Below are positions 17,311 to 27,178 of a stretch of DNA of 64,000 nucleotides, one piece after another. Position 1 is the stretch's first letter. Every line of letters begins with the position of its first letter. Below the pieces are notes generated by a model, which worked only from the letters and a program-made list of their open reading frames with translations, was not told the DNA's origin and searched no databases. A program made the translations under genes and the position numbers. The stretch covers positions 992,001-1,056,000 of the forward strand of contig NZ_JAFCJS010000001.1 in NCBI RefSeq assembly GCF_018130825.1, written 5' to 3'. Source of the DNA: Bradyrhizobium liaoningense. GTDB taxonomy: Bacteria; Pseudomonadota; Alphaproteobacteria; Rhizobiales; Xanthobacteraceae.

Positions 17311-18711
17311 ATGTTGCTCCAGACCGCATTGCGCAAGAAGGCCTCCGCCCTCACCGCCCTCGTCACGGCCGCGGCGATCGCACTGGCGCCGCTCCCGGCG
17401 GCACGTGCGCAGAGCAAGGGGCCGCCGATCCTGCGCGATACCGAGACCGAACAGCTGCTGCGCGAATACACCCGCCCGATCCTGCGCGCCGCCGGTCTGG
17501 AAAAGCAGAACATCCAGATGGTGATCATCAACGACGGTTCGTTCAACGCGTTCGTCGCGGACGGCCGCCGCATCTTCGTCAATTACGGCGCGATCCTCCA
17601 GTCGGAGACGCCGAACCAGATCATCGGCGTGCTCGCCCACGAGACCGGGCATCTGGCCGGCGGCCATCTGTCCAAGCTGCGCGAGCAGCTCGCCAACGCG
17701 CAGACCCAGATGATCATCGCGATGCTGCTCGGCGCCGGCGCGATCGCCGCCGGCAGCACCCGCAGCTCCAGCGCCGGCAACAACGGCCTTGCCAATGCGG
17801 GCGCTGCCGCGATCGCAGGTCCCCAGGAGATGATCCGCCGCACGCTGCTGTCCTATCAGCGCCAGCAAGAGGAGAACGCCGACCGTGCCGGCGTGAAATT
17901 CCTGACCGCGACCCAGCAGTCGCCGAAGGGCATGTACGAGACCTTCAAGCGCTTCACCAGCGAGAGCCTGTTCGCCTCGCGCGGCGCCGACCCCTATCTC
18001 CAGTCACATCCGATGCCTGCCGAGCGTGTCGCGGCACTGCAGGAGTTCGCCAGCAGCAGTCCCTATTGGGACAAGAAGGACGATCCGGCGCTCCAGCTCC
18101 GTCACGACATGGTGCGCGCCAAGATCTCGGCGTTCATGGAACGGCCGGAGACGGTGTATCGCCGCTATCCGCAGACCAATGACAGCATGCCGGCGCGTTA
18201 TGCCCGGGCCATCAGCACCTATCTGCACGGCGATCTGCGCAGCGCACTCGCCCAGATCGACGCGCTGATCCAGGTCCAGCCCAACAACCCGTACTTCTAC
18301 GAGGTACGCGGCCAGGCCCTGCTCGAGAGCGGCAAGCCCGCCGAGGCCATCGCTCCCTTGCGCAAGGCGGTACAACTCTCCAACAACTCGCCCCTCATCG
18401 AGATGTTACTTGGGCAGGCTCTGGTTGGAACCGATAATAAAGCCTACACCGACGATGCCGTTCGGATTCTCCGCGCCGCGGTAGCGCGGGAGCCCGAGGC
18501 GGTGCTCGGCTATACCCAGCTCGCGATGGCCTATGGCCGGAAGGGCGACTATGCCGAGGCGGATCTCGCCTCGGCGCAGGCCGCTTACCTGCGCGGCGAC
18601 AACAAGACCGCCCGCGAGCTCGCAACGCGCGCGAAAACCCGTTTCGCCGTCGGCACGCCCGGATGGGTCAAGGCCGACGACATCGTGGCGGCCAAGCCGC
18701 CGCGCAACTGA
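17311..18711 (+). CDS. M48-family periplasmic metalloprotease with TPR domain (BepA-like)
   Basis: Exported zinc protease expected to control outer-membrane protein quality. The signal peptide is ALRKKASALTALVTAAAIALAPLPAARAQ. The M48 domain carries HETGH (about residue 110) and the third zinc ligand in QQEENADRAGVKFL (about 190). TPR-like repeats occupy the C-terminal half (YFYEVRGQALLESGKPAEAIAPLRKAVQLSNN). The open frame begins at TTG 17281, but ATG 17311 sits directly before the signal peptide and is preferred. The next gene encodes a DsbA-like thiol protein, also exported. Family identification is firm; the BepA-like role is inferred. Confidence 0.92.
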   Translation: MLLQTALRKKASALTALVTAAAIALAPLPAARAQSKGPPILRDTETEQLLREYTRPILRAAGLEKQNIQMVIINDGSFNAFVADGRRIFVNYGAILQSETPNQIIGVLAHETGHLAGGHLSKLREQLANAQTQMIIAMLLGAGAIAAGSTRSSSAGNNGLANAGAAAIAGPQEMIRRTLLSYQRQQEENADRAGVKFLTATQQSPKGMYETFKRFTSESLFASRGADPYLQSHPMPAERVAALQEFASSSPYWDKKDDPALQLRHDMVRAKISAFMERPETVYRRYPQTNDSMPARYARAISTYLHGDLRSALAQIDALIQVQPNNPYFYEVRGQALLESGKPAEAIAPLRKAVQLSNNSPLIEMLLGQALVGTDNKAYTDDAVRILRAAVAREPEAVLGYTQLAMAYGRKGDYAEADLASAQAAYLRGDNKTARELATRAKTRFAVGTPGWVKADDIVAAKPPRN

Positions 18712-18806
18712 CCAGAACGACGCCTTGAGACCACGACGTCACGACACCGAGCTTTGAGTCCGCCGGGACGTTTTCCGAAACCTGCTTTGGATAAGAGGAT
18801 TTGCCT

Positions 18807-19574
18807 ATGCCTTCGCTGCGTCTGCTTGCCCCCGCGCTGTTTGCGCTCGCCATGTTCGGCGCAGCCGCGCCCGCGTCGGCCGACAGCTTCTCCGATGCCC
18901 AGCGCACCGACATCGAGGCGATCATCAAGAACTATCTCGTCACCCACCCCGAGGTGCTCGAAGAGGCGATGACCGAGCTCAGCAAGCGCCAGGCCGCGGC
19001 CGAAACGCAGAAGCACGAAGCCAGCATCGCGCAGAACGCGGAGGCGATCTTCAACTCGCCGCGCCAGGTCGTGCTGGGCAACAAGGACGGCGACGTCACC
19101 TTCGTCGAGTTCTTCGACTACAATTGCGGCTATTGCAAACGCGCGATGGACGACATGCTCAGCCTCATGAAGAGCGATCCGAAGCTGAAGGTCGTGCTGA
19201 AGGAGTTTCCGGTGCTGAGCCAGGGTTCGGTGGAAGCGGCGCAGGTCGCCGTCGCCGTGCGCATGCAGGATCCCACCGGCAAGAAATATCTCGACTTCCA
19301 CCAGAAGCTGCTCGGCGGCCGCGGCGCGGCCGACAAGGCGCGCGCCATGCAGGCGGCCAAGGAAGCCGGGCTCGACACCGCGAAGATCGAGAAGGATATC
19401 GCCAGCCCCGAGGTGCGCGCCACGATCGAGGAGAACTTCAAGCTCGCGGAGGCGATGGGCATGAACGGCACGCCGAGCTACGTGATCGGCAAGCAGATCG
19501 TGATCGGCGCGGTCGGCGTTGAAGGCCTGAAGGAAAAGATCGGCATTGCCCGCTGCGGCAAGGCGACCTGCTGA
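18807..19574 (+). CDS. DsbA-family thiol:disulfide oxidoreductase (ScsC/Com1-like)
   Basis: Periplasmic thioredoxin-fold protein. The signal peptide is PSLRLLAPALFALAMFGAAAPASA. An N-terminal helical ScsC-type extension (about 28-85) may mediate oligomerisation. The active site CGYC is at about residues 107-110 in VEFFDYNCGYCKRA, and the cis-proline loop is NGTPSYVIG. A C-terminal cysteine pair (ARCGKATC) is extra. It oxidises or isomerises disulfides in exported proteins. ATG 18807 follows AAGAGGA. A terminator follows 30 bases after the stop. Confidence 0.92.
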   Translation: MPSLRLLAPALFALAMFGAAAPASADSFSDAQRTDIEAIIKNYLVTHPEVLEEAMTELSKRQAAAETQKHEASIAQNAEAIFNSPRQVVLGNKDGDVTFVEFFDYNCGYCKRAMDDMLSLMKSDPKLKVVLKEFPVLSQGSVEAAQVAVAVRMQDPTGKKYLDFHQKLLGGRGAADKARAMQAAKEAGLDTAKIEKDIASPEVRATIEENFKLAEAMGMNGTPSYVIGKQIVIGAVGVEGLKEKIGIARCGKATC

Positions 19575-19603
19575 TTGCACGTTTTTCGATATTGAAGGCG
19601 CGA

Positions 19604-19635
19604 AAAGGCCGGCTGAAAAGCCGGCCTTTTTCTTA
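19604..19635 (+). terminator. Rho-independent terminator after DsbA-like gene
   Basis: Perfect stem AAAAGGCCGGCT / AGCCGGCCTTTT with a GAAA tetraloop, followed by TTC. The A-tract on the left would also allow function from the other strand. Confidence 0.92.
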
Positions 19636-19713
19636 CACGAAACCTTGGCGCAATCCTGCCAACTCATTCATCCGGCATTCAACAAACAAATACCACGGAA
19701 CAGGCGAAGTTCC

Positions 19714-19738
19714 GGAACAACTCAAATCTCCTTTCGTT
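19714..19738 (+). promoter_or_regulatory. EcfG-type (general stress response) promoter for the DUF1236 gene
   Basis: GGAAC at 19714-19718, 16 bases, then CGTT at 19735-19738. This matches the published alphaproteobacterial EcfG consensus GGAAC-N16/17-cGTT. It lies 48 bases upstream of the ATG at 19786. Motif seen directly; use by EcfG inferred. Confidence 0.75.
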
Positions 19739-19785
19739 GTCGGCGCGGGCAATGACGCGCAAAGAAACACGTGAGGAGAATTTCG

Positions 19786-20616
19786 ATGTTGAACCGCTTT
19801 ATGATCTCGGTTGCCGCACTGGCGCTCGTCGCCGGCACCGGTCTGGCGAACGCACAAGACAAGGGCCGCGACAGTGGCGGCGCTGGCTCGCAACAGCAGA
19901 TGCAGCATTCGCAGCCGTCCGGTGGCGCCGCTGAGCGCGGCTCGATGGGCCGTGACTCCGCTCATGAGAAGGGCACCGTTGGGCAGGCCGGTGGTGCCGG
20001 CAGCATGAAGTCCGATCGGGCCGCCGACGACAAGTCGTCCGGCGCGATGAAGGACGAGCACCGTGGTCGCGAGATGAACAAGAACGCCGCCGAGGACAAG
20101 GCCGGCGCGACCAAGGGCCAGCGCACCGATGAACGCGCGCAAGGTCAGATGGACAAGTCTCAGCAGGACAAGTCCAAGAGCATGAGTCAGGACACCACCA
20201 AGTCCGGCCAGAAGGACAAGGACATGAAGGCTGAGGGCAGCAAGAGCGGCACCTCGACCAACAATGCCGAGACCCAGAAGGGTACTGGCACGAGCACCAA
20301 CCAGAACGCCCAGGGCCAGACCGGCACCAACACGACGGTCGGCCAGGCTGGCGCCGGCGCCAAGCTCTCGACCGAGCAGCGGACCCAGATCACCTCGGTG
20401 ATCCGCGAGCAGCGCGTGGCCCCCGTGACCAATGTGAACTTCGCGATCTCGGTGGGCACCCGCATTCCGCGCGAGGGCATCGAGCTGCACGCCCTGCCGT
20501 CCCGGGTTGCGACGATCTATCCGGAGTGGCGCAGCTACCGCTATGTCATGGTCCGCGAGCAGATCGTGATCATCGATCCGAACACCTACGAGATCATCGC
20601 GGTTCTCGACGTCTAG
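19786..20616 (+). CDS. Exported DUF1236-domain protein with low-complexity region
   Basis: Signal peptide MLNRFMISVAALALVAGTGLANAQ. A Gln/Lys/Gly/Ser-rich, probably disordered stretch follows (about residues 25-190, with units such as DKSQQDKSKSMSQD and TNQNAQGQTGTN). It ends with a DUF1236 domain (about 193-276): LSTEQRTQITSVIREQR...IPREGIELHALPS...YPEWRSYRYVMVREQIVIIDPNTYEIIAVLD. The domain's function is unknown; it is common in Bradyrhizobium and relatives. The hydrophilic disordered region and EcfG-type promoter suggest a desiccation or osmotic-stress envelope protein (inference). ATG 19786 after GTGAGGAGAA is preferred to GTG 19771. Confidence 0.88.
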   Translation: MLNRFMISVAALALVAGTGLANAQDKGRDSGGAGSQQQMQHSQPSGGAAERGSMGRDSAHEKGTVGQAGGAGSMKSDRAADDKSSGAMKDEHRGREMNKNAAEDKAGATKGQRTDERAQGQMDKSQQDKSKSMSQDTTKSGQKDKDMKAEGSKSGTSTNNAETQKGTGTSTNQNAQGQTGTNTTVGQAGAGAKLSTEQRTQITSVIREQRVAPVTNVNFAISVGTRIPREGIELHALPSRVATIYPEWRSYRYVMVREQIVIIDPNTYEIIAVLDV

Positions 20617-20841
20617 GGTTGACGACAACTATCCCGGGGGCGGGCAGCAATGCCCGCCTCCTTGCGTTTGGCCGGCAGCCATGCTTTGGACTGGTTAACA
20701 AGCAATTTCCGTAGCTTCCGCACAGGTTTTTGCACCCAGGATGAGGTGCCTGAAGCCCCTTGGGAGGTCCTTCAAGGCTTCCCCTAGGGCGCTTTGTTAC
20801 CTATAACCCCGCCACGCCGAAGCACCTCTTCCGGGATTGGA

Positions 20842-21309
20842 ATGGCAGAACCAGCAACCGACACGATCCTCGTTCTCAACGGGCCGAACCTCAACATGTT
20901 GGGGACGCGCGAGCCTGAAAAGTATGGTCATGCGACACTGGCGGACGTCGAGGCGCTGTGCCGCGAGACGGCGGCGACGTTCGGCCTCAAGGCCGACTGC
21001 CGGCAGTCCAACCGCGAGGGCGAGCTGATCGACTTCATCCACGAGGCGCATGCGCGCAAGATGAAGGGCATCATCATCAATGCCGGCGGCTACTCGCACA
21101 CGTCGATCGCGCTGCACGATGCACTGCTCGCGGTGCAGATTCCGACGGTCGAGGTGCACGTGACCAACATCCACGCCCGCGAGAGCTTCCGTCACCATTC
21201 CTACACCGCGCGCGCGGCGTTCGCTTCGCTGTGCGGTTTCGGCATCGAGGGCTACCGCCTCGCCATCCAGGGCCTTGCCGCCAAGCTCGGCATCAAGCCC
21301 AAAGCCTGA
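20842..21309 (+). CDS. aroQ: Type II 3-dehydroquinate dehydratase
   Basis: Third enzyme of the shikimate pathway, removing water from 3-dehydroquinate; cytoplasmic dodecamer. Diagnostic motifs: [20 protein letters not shown] with the catalytic Tyr, [52 protein letters not shown] with the catalytic His. 155 residues is typical. ATG 20842 ([10 protein letters not shown]) is preferred to the longer frame. It precedes accB by 35 bases; the order aroQ-accB-accC is conserved in alphaproteobacteria. Confidence 0.97.
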   Translation: MAEPATDTILVLNGPNLNMLGTREPEKYGHATLADVEALCRETAATFGLKADCRQSNREGELIDFIHEAHARKMKGIIINAGGYSHTSIALHDALLAVQIPTVEVHVTNIHARESFRHHSYTARAAFASLCGFGIEGYRLAIQGLAAKLGIKPKA

Positions 21310-21344
21310 CGCTCCCTTCCAACAGAACATTCGGATCAAGCAAC

Positions 21345-21836
21345 ATGGCGCGCCAGCCAGACGACAAAGCAGCCGCAAAGTTTTCCAGCGAGGATTCCGC
21401 GCTCGTCCGCGAGCTCGCTCTTCTGCTCGACGAGACCAGCCTCACCGAGATCGAGATCGAGCGCGCGGGCCTGCGCCTGCGCGTCGCCCGCAACATCAGC
21501 GTCGCCGCGACGATGCCGATGCCGCTCGCGGCTGCTCCTGCCCTGCCGGCAGCCGTAGCCGCAGCAGCGCCCGCAGCCGCAGCAGCCGATTTGTCCAAGC
21601 ATCCGGGCGCCGTAACCTCGCCGATGGTCGGCACCGCCTATTGGGCGCCGGAGCCCGGCGCCAAGCCGTTCATCGACGTCGGCACCAAGGTCTCGGTCGG
21701 CCAGACGCTGCTGATCATCGAAGCCATGAAGACCATGAACCAGATCCCCTCGCCGCGCGCCGGCACGGTGACGCAGATTCTGGTCGAGGACGGCCAGCCG
21801 GTCGAGTACGGCGAGCCGCTCGTCATCATCGAGTAA
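21345..21836 (+). CDS. accB: Biotin carboxyl carrier protein of acetyl-CoA carboxylase
   Basis: Carrier subunit for malonyl-CoA synthesis. Layout: N-terminal helix region ([29 protein letters not shown]), an Ala/Pro hinge (about residues 57-88), and the biotinyl domain with K129 in [14 protein letters not shown]. The start is ATG 21345 ([10 protein letters not shown]); sequence upstream in the same frame is shadow of aroQ. 163 residues. accC starts 60 bases after its stop, so the two form an operon. Confidence 0.97.
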   Translation: MARQPDDKAAAKFSSEDSALVRELALLLDETSLTEIEIERAGLRLRVARNISVAATMPMPLAAAPALPAAVAAAAPAAAAADLSKHPGAVTSPMVGTAYWAPEPGAKPFIDVGTKVSVGQTLLIIEAMKTMNQIPSPRAGTVTQILVEDGQPVEYGEPLVIIE

Positions 21837-21896
21837 TTGTTGGGGGCGGCCAGCCCACCCTCGCAGCCTTCCGCGCGCCAGTCCCTCAAGGGCACC

Positions 21897-23255
21897 ATGT
21901 TCGACAAGATCCTCATAGCCAACCGCGGCGAGATCGCCCTTCGCATCCTCAGGGCCTGCAAGGAGCTCGGGATCGCGACCGTCGCCGTGCACTCGACCGC
22001 CGATGCCGACGCCATGCATGTGCGCCTGTCGGACGAGAGCGTCTGCATCGGGCCGCCGGCGTCCAAGGACAGCTATCTCAACGTGCCCGCGCTGCTCGCG
22101 GCCTGCGAGATCACCGGCGCCGATGCCGTGCATCCCGGCTACGGCTTCCTGTCCGAGAACGCGCGCTTCGCGGAAATCCTCGGCGAGCACAATCTGCATT
22201 TCATCGGCCCGAAGGCCGAGCACATCCGCCTGATGGGCGACAAGATCGAGGCCAAGAAGACCGCCAAGCGGCTCGGCATCCCCGTGGTGCCCGGCTCCGA
22301 CGGCGCGGTCGGTCCCGACGATGACGCCATGGCGATCGCGAAGAAGATCGGCTTTCCCGTGCTGGTGAAGGCGGCGGCGGGCGGCGGCGGCCGCGGCATG
22401 AAGGTCGCGCACAGCGAGGCCGACCTCCAGCTGGCGCTGTCCACGGCGGCCAACGAGGCCAAATCCGCCTTTGGCGATGCCTCCGTTTACCTGGAAAAAT
22501 ATCTCCAGAAGCCGCGCCATATCGAGATCCAGATTCTCGGCGACGGCCGCGGCGGCGCGATTCACCTCGGCGAACGCGACTGCTCGCTGCAACGCCGCCA
22601 CCAGAAGGTCTGGGAGGAAGGCCCCTCGCCCGTGCTGGCCGCCGCCGCGCGCGCCAAGATCGGTGAGACCTGCGCGAAAGCGATGCGCGAGATGAAATAT
22701 CTCGGCGTCGGCACCATCGAATTCCTGTTCGAGGACGGCGAGTTCTACTTCATCGAGATGAACACGCGCATCCAGGTCGAGCATCCCGTCACCGAGAGCA
22801 TCACCGACATCGACCTCGTGCTGGAGCAGATCCGCATCGCCGCCGGCGGCGATCTGCCGGCGAAGCAGGAGGAAGTCCAGGTCATCGGCCACGCGATCGA
22901 GTGCCGCATCAATGCCGAGCATCCGCAGACCTTCCGCCCCTCGCCCGGCCGGATCCAGCAATACCATCCGCCCGGCGGGCTCGGCGTCCGGATCGATTCG
23001 GCCGTCTACCAGGGCTACACGATCCCGCCTTATTACGACTCGCTCGTCGGCAAGCTGATCGTGCACGGCAAGACACGCGCCGAATGCCTGATGCGGCTGC
23101 GCCGCGCGCTCGACGAGATGGTGGTCGAAGGCATCGAGACCACGCTACCGCTGTTCCGCGCGCTGGTGCGCGAGGACGACATCATCAACGGCGACTATCA
23201 CATCCACTGGCTGGAACAGTATCTGGCCGGCAAGGCGGAACCCACCCCCAAATAA
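21897..23255 (+). CDS. accC: Biotin carboxylase subunit of acetyl-CoA carboxylase
   Basis: ATP-grasp enzyme that carboxylates the biotin on AccB. Motifs: [48 protein letters not shown] (ATP loop), [34 protein letters not shown], and the C-terminal biotin-carboxylase region [13 protein letters not shown]. 452 residues is typical. ATG 21897 is the family start. Confidence 0.97.
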   Translation: MFDKILIANRGEIALRILRACKELGIATVAVHSTADADAMHVRLSDESVCIGPPASKDSYLNVPALLAACEITGADAVHPGYGFLSENARFAEILGEHNLHFIGPKAEHIRLMGDKIEAKKTAKRLGIPVVPGSDGAVGPDDDAMAIAKKIGFPVLVKAAAGGGGRGMKVAHSEADLQLALSTAANEAKSAFGDASVYLEKYLQKPRHIEIQILGDGRGGAIHLGERDCSLQRRHQKVWEEGPSPVLAAAARAKIGETCAKAMREMKYLGVGTIEFLFEDGEFYFIEMNTRIQVEHPVTESITDIDLVLEQIRIAAGGDLPAKQEEVQVIGHAIECRINAEHPQTFRPSPGRIQQYHPPGGLGVRIDSAVYQGYTIPPYYDSLVGKLIVHGKTRAECLMRLRRALDEMVVEGIETTLPLFRALVREDDIINGDYHIHWLEQYLAGKAEPTPK

Positions 23256-23269
23256 ATCCCGCGCCCGGG

Positions 23270-23294
23270 GGAACCCGTTGCCTTTACGGGCGTT
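23270..23294 (+). promoter_or_regulatory. EcfG-type promoter for the kinase/response-regulator operon
   Basis: GGAAC at 23270-23274, then 17 bases, then GTT at 23292-23294 (followed by TT). It lies 15 bases after the accC stop and 71 bases before the GTG of the first kinase gene. It matches the EcfG consensus except that the base before GTT is also C, as in the consensus. Confidence 0.72.
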
Positions 23295-23365
23295 TTGAGC
23301 AGCTGGGAGCTATTTGAAAAAGGGGGCGTTGGATTTTCCATTGGTCTGCGCGGGGCGACACCGTC

Positions 23366-24883
23366 GTGAAGGCTGAAGCGCAGCGGCGGCGCGCATTTTG
23401 GCAGATCCTGCTGTTCGCAGCGGGCCTGCTCGTGCTGACCGTGATCAGCGCCGGCTCGGTCTACCTCGTCAACAAGGCAAGAGACGACAGCAAATGGGTG
23501 CTCCACACCATCGAGGTGGAGAACCAGGTCAATACGCTGTTGCTCGAGGTCCGACGTGCCGAGAGCAGCGCCCGCGGCTTTCTCCTGACGCAGGGACCGG
23601 ATTTCCAGTCGGATCACGAGAGGGCCGTCGCAGCGATCATTCCGGCACTCGACAAGCTCACGCGCCAGATCGGCGACAGTCCGGCGCAGCGCGACAGCGT
23701 CGAGAAGCTGAGCGCCGCGATCGAGGTCCGGCTCGGCCAGTTCGCGCGCGAGATGGACTTCGTCAAACAAGGTCAACCCGACAATGCCAAGGCACTCGTG
23801 CGCGAGGCCGCCGGCGGCACCACGACCACCACGATCACCAACCTCGCCAACGCGATGATCCGCGAAGAGGAACGGCTGTTCCGGCAGCGCTCCGTCAATG
23901 CCGACCGCAGCCAGACGCTGGCCGCCTCCCTCACCGGCATCGGCTCCGGTCTCGTGGTGGTGCTCGCCCTGATCTCGATCTGGCTGCTGCGGCGCTCGGC
24001 GCGCATCCGTGACGAGGCCGAGACGCGCCTGCGCGATGCCAACCTCAATCTGGAGGCCGTCGTCGACGAACGCACGGCCGACCTGCGCGAGGCCAACAAC
24101 GAGATCCAGCGCTTCGCCTATATCGTCAGCCACGATCTGCGCTCGCCGCTCGTCAACATCATGGGCTTCACCAGCGAGCTCGAGGAGCTCGGCGGCGACA
24201 TCTTCCGCCGCGTCAGCAGCCTCACCCACGTCCCGGCCGACGGGCCGCCCTTGGCCTCCGGCGAGATCACGCTCGAAGGTCCCGACAAGCAGCTCTCCGA
24301 GGATTTTTCCGAGGCGCTCGGCTTCATCAAATCGTCGATCGCCAAGATGGACCGGCTGATCTCGGCGATCCTCAACCTCACCCGCGAGGGCCGGCGCGAA
24401 TTCCAGCCGGAGAAGATCGACATACGCGAGTTCGTCGAGGCCATCGTGTCGACGCTGGCGCATCAGGCCGTGGAAGCGCAGGCCACGATCCACGTCGAGC
24501 CGCTGCCTGATATCGTCAGCGACCGCCTTGCGCTGGAGCAGATCTTCTCCAACCTGATCGACAACGCGATCAAATATCTGAAGAGCGGGGCGCCCGGCGA
24601 GATCAGAATTCGCGGGCGGACCAAGCTCGGCTACGCTATCTTCGAGATCAGCGACAACGGCCGCGGCATCGATCCGAAGGATCATCAGCGGATATTCGAC
24701 CTGTTCCGCCGTGCGGGAACCCAGGACAAGCCGGGACAGGGCATAGGTCTTGCACATGTGCGTGCACTTGTGCGTCGTCTCGGCGGCACCATGTCGGTAT
24801 CGTCGGAACTCAACGCGGGCAGCACGTTCACCATCACGCTGCCCGTCGCGTGGAACGCCAGCACCCGGAACCCAGATCGATGA
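23366..24883 (+). CDS. CHASE3-domain sensor histidine kinase
   Basis: Membrane sensor. TM1 is at about residues 12-35, a CHASE3 extracellular domain at about 40-180 (EVRRAESSARGFLLTQG), TM2 at about 188-208 (SGLVVVLALISIWLL), a short coiled coil, HisKA with phospho-accepting H256 in IVSHDLRSPLVNIMGF, and HATPase motifs FSNLIDNAIKYL (N box), ISDNGRGID (G1) and GQGIGLAHV (G2). The HisKA segment carries a roughly 40-residue insertion (DIFRRVSSLTHVPADGPPLASGE) between its two helices. The start is GTG 23366. The stop overlaps the next gene (ATGA). It probably phosphorylates the downstream single-domain regulator. Stimulus unknown. Confidence 0.92.
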   Translation: MKAEAQRRRAFWQILLFAAGLLVLTVISAGSVYLVNKARDDSKWVLHTIEVENQVNTLLLEVRRAESSARGFLLTQGPDFQSDHERAVAAIIPALDKLTRQIGDSPAQRDSVEKLSAAIEVRLGQFAREMDFVKQGQPDNAKALVREAAGGTTTTTITNLANAMIREEERLFRQRSVNADRSQTLAASLTGIGSGLVVVLALISIWLLRRSARIRDEAETRLRDANLNLEAVVDERTADLREANNEIQRFAYIVSHDLRSPLVNIMGFTSELEELGGDIFRRVSSLTHVPADGPPLASGEITLEGPDKQLSEDFSEALGFIKSSIAKMDRLISAILNLTREGRREFQPEKIDIREFVEAIVSTLAHQAVEAQATIHVEPLPDIVSDRLALEQIFSNLIDNAIKYLKSGAPGEIRIRGRTKLGYAIFEISDNGRGIDPKDHQRIFDLFRRAGTQDKPGQGIGLAHVRALVRRLGGTMSVSSELNAGSTFTITLPVAWNASTRNPDR

Positions 24884-25320
24884 CGCAACCAGTCACCATC
24901 ATCATGATCGAGGACGACGAGGGGCACGCCCGACTGATCGAGCGCAACATTCGCCGTTCCGGCGTCAACAACGAGATCATATCGTTTGCCAACGGCACCG
25001 ATGCGGTGAAGCACCTGTTCGGCGCCGACGGCAGCGGGCTGCCCCAGAAGGGCAATGCCCTCTTGATCCTGCTCGACCTCAACCTGCCCGATATGAGCGG
25101 GATCGACATCCTGAAGCGGATCAAGGAGAACAAATATCTCAAGGCCTCGCCGGTGGTCGTACTCACGACCACCGACGACTCCCAGGAGATCAAGCGCTGC
25201 TACGAGCTCGGCTGCAACGTCTACATCACCAAACCCGTCAACTACGAGAATTTCGCCAACGCCATCCGGCAACTCGGGCTGTTCTTCTCGGTCATCCAGG
25301 TCCCGCCCGCCGCCCCATGA
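24880..25320 (+). CDS. Single-domain response regulator (Rcp1-like)
   Basis: Receiver domain of 146 residues with no output domain. Acidic pocket IEDDEGHA (residues 9-12), phospho-acceptor D66 in LLDLNLPDMSG, TTTDD (switch Thr) and the conserved lysine in ITKPVNY. The sequence resembles regulators of phytochrome-type kinases. Start ATG 24880 overlaps the kinase stop, and its own stop overlaps the next start, each by ATGA, indicating translational coupling. It probably relays phosphate between the two kinases. Confidence 0.93.
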   Translation: MTQPVTIIMIEDDEGHARLIERNIRRSGVNNEIISFANGTDAVKHLFGADGSGLPQKGNALLILLDLNLPDMSGIDILKRIKENKYLKASPVVVLTTTDDSQEIKRCYELGCNVYITKPVNYENFANAIRQLGLFFSVIQVPPAAP

Positions 25321-26432
25321 ACCAGAGAACGCCGACACTGCTCTATATCGACGACGACGACGCGCTGGCGCGCCTGGTCGAACGCGGCCTGACCCGGCGC
25401 GGCTACAGGGTCGTTCATGCCGCCAGCGGCGAAGAAGGCCTCGAGCACATCCGTAAGGCCGCCGCCCAAGACGGCATCGAAGGCGGCATCGACGTCGTGG
25501 CGCTCGACCAGTACATGCCGGGCCTCGACGGCCTCGAGACGCTCGAGCAGATCATGGCGATCCCGGACGCTCCTCCCGTGGTGTTCGTCACGGCGTCGCA
25601 GGATTCCAGCATCGCGGTCACCGCGTTGAAGGCGGGTGCGGCCGATTATCTCGTCAAGGACGTTAAGGGCGACTTCATCCCCCTGCTCCACGTCGCCGCC
25701 GAGGGCGCGCTGCGTCAGGCCGAGTTGCAGAAGGCACGCGAGGAGGCGGAGGCCGAGATTCACGCCTCACGCGACCGCTACGCCGCACTTGCCGCCGAAC
25801 GCGAGCTCTTGCTGCGCGAGGTCAACCACCGCGTCGGCAACTCGCTCCAGATCATCGCCTCGCTGCTGCACCTTCAGGCCAGCTCCGCCGCGCAGGACGA
25901 GGTCAAGGCCGCGCTGACCAACGCAATGGGTCGCGTCGCCGCGGTCGCACAGGTGCACCGCCGCCTCTACACCTCGCAGGACCTGAAGAGCGTGGTGCTG
26001 AACCAGTATCTGGACTCGCTGCTCGAGGATCTCAGGCGCTCGGCCGAAGGCAACCGGATGTCGCGCCTGACGCTGAAGGCCGAGCCAATCGAGATCGATC
26101 CGGACCGAGCCGTCGCCGTCGGCATCATCGTCAACGAGCTGGTGATGAACGCGGTGAAATACGCCTATCCCGACGGCGCCGGCCCGATCCATGTCGAGCT
26201 GACCTCGCAGGGCGAGGATCTGCTGCTGACGATCGCCGACGACGGCGTCGGCGACAACGTCAAGGCCGACCCGCGCTCCACCGGCATGGGTCAGCGCATC
26301 GTCGCGGCCATGGCCACCAAGCTCGACGCCTCGGTCGAGCGCGACCCCGCCCACAGCGGAACCCGCATCGTGCTGAGGTTCCAGCGCACGCCCGAACCGC
26401 CCGGCAAAGCCAATAACGCCGCCGCGAGCTGA
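25317..26432 (+). CDS. Receiver domain fused to HWE/HisKA_2-type histidine kinase
   Basis: 371 residues. Receiver at 1-125 ([14 protein letters not shown]64 in [23 protein letters not shown]), a coiled-coil linker (about 128-160), then a kinase with H171 in [23 protein letters not shown], which is the HisKA_2/HWE dimerisation signature. The ATP domain contains [17 protein letters not shown] and [10 protein letters not shown]. Kinases of this class (for example PhyK types) feed the alphaproteobacterial general stress response through PhyR. The longer upstream frame from 24750 is shadow; ATG 25317 is coupled to the preceding stop. The EcfG-type promoter of the operon strengthens the stress link (inference). 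Confidence 0.93.
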   Translation: MNQRTPTLLYIDDDDALARLVERGLTRRGYRVVHAASGEEGLEHIRKAAAQDGIEGGIDVVALDQYMPGLDGLETLEQIMAIPDAPPVVFVTASQDSSIAVTALKAGAADYLVKDVKGDFIPLLHVAAEGALRQAELQKAREEAEAEIHASRDRYAALAAERELLLREVNHRVGNSLQIIASLLHLQASSAAQDEVKAALTNAMGRVAAVAQVHRRLYTSQDLKSVVLNQYLDSLLEDLRRSAEGNRMSRLTLKAEPIEIDPDRAVAVGIIVNELVMNAVKYAYPDGAGPIHVELTSQGEDLLLTIADDGVGDNVKADPRSTGMGQRIVAAMATKLDASVERDPAHSGTRIVLRFQRTPEPPGKANNAAAS

Positions 26433-26490
26433 CCCGCACCTCGCCTCCCCCCATCGCAACCGCATTGCGATCCTGCTATTGTCACAGGCC

Positions 26491-27171
26491 ATGACTTCGC
26501 GCGATTCCGCCTCGTCTGAGATCACGCCGGCCGTGCTGCTGCGCGCCTATGCCTGCGGCATCTTTCCGATGGCCGAAAGCGCCGACGATCCGACCCTGTT
26601 CTGGGTCGAGCCGGAAATGCGCGGCGTCATCCCGCTCGACGGTTTTCGCGTGGCCTCGCGGCTCGCGCGCACCGTGCGCTCGGATACCTTTCGCGTCACC
26701 GTCAACACCGCCTTCAAGGCCACGATCGCCGGCTGCGCCGCGCCGCAGGCCGGACGCGAGGACACCTGGATCAACAAGCGCATCCGAGATCTCTATGGCG
26801 GCCTGTTCGAGCTCGGCCACTGCCACAGCGTCGAGGCCTGGGAGGGCGACGACCTCGTCGGCGGGCTTTATGGCGTGAGTCTGGGGCGGGCCTTCTTCGG
26901 CGAAAGCATGTTTCACACCGCGCGCGATGCCTCGAAGGTCGCGCTGGTGCATCTGGTGGCGCGGCTGATCCATGGCGGCTTCGAGCTGCTCGACACGCAA
27001 TACGTCACAGAACATCTGAAGAGCTTTGGCGCCGTCGAGATTTCGCGGCGCCGCTACACCGGACTGCTCGACAAGGCGCTTGCCGGCGACCCCGGCGAAT
27101 TCCTGAGGCTCTCGCCCGGTGAAGCGATCCCGGGTGCGCGCGCACTCGAGATCATCGCTTCGCGGCAATAG
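26491..27171 (+). CDS. aat: Leucyl/phenylalanyl-tRNA-protein transferase
   Basis: Transfers Leu or Phe from aminoacyl-tRNA to N-terminal Lys/Arg of proteins, marking them for ClpAP (N-degron pathway). Family motifs: [101 protein letters not shown]. Start ATG 26491 (MTSRDSASS) is preferred over TTG 26479. About 226 residues, normal length. It is convergent with the DUF2155 gene, stops 7 bases apart. Confidence 0.96.
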   Translation: MTSRDSASSEITPAVLLRAYACGIFPMAESADDPTLFWVEPEMRGVIPLDGFRVASRLARTVRSDTFRVTVNTAFKATIAGCAAPQAGREDTWINKRIRDLYGGLFELGHCHSVEAWEGDDLVGGLYGVSLGRAFFGESMFHTARDASKVALVHLVARLIHGGFELLDTQYVTEHLKSFGAVEISRRRYTGLLDKALAGDPGEFLRLSPGEAIPGARALEIIASRQ

Positions 27172-27178
27172 ATCAGGT

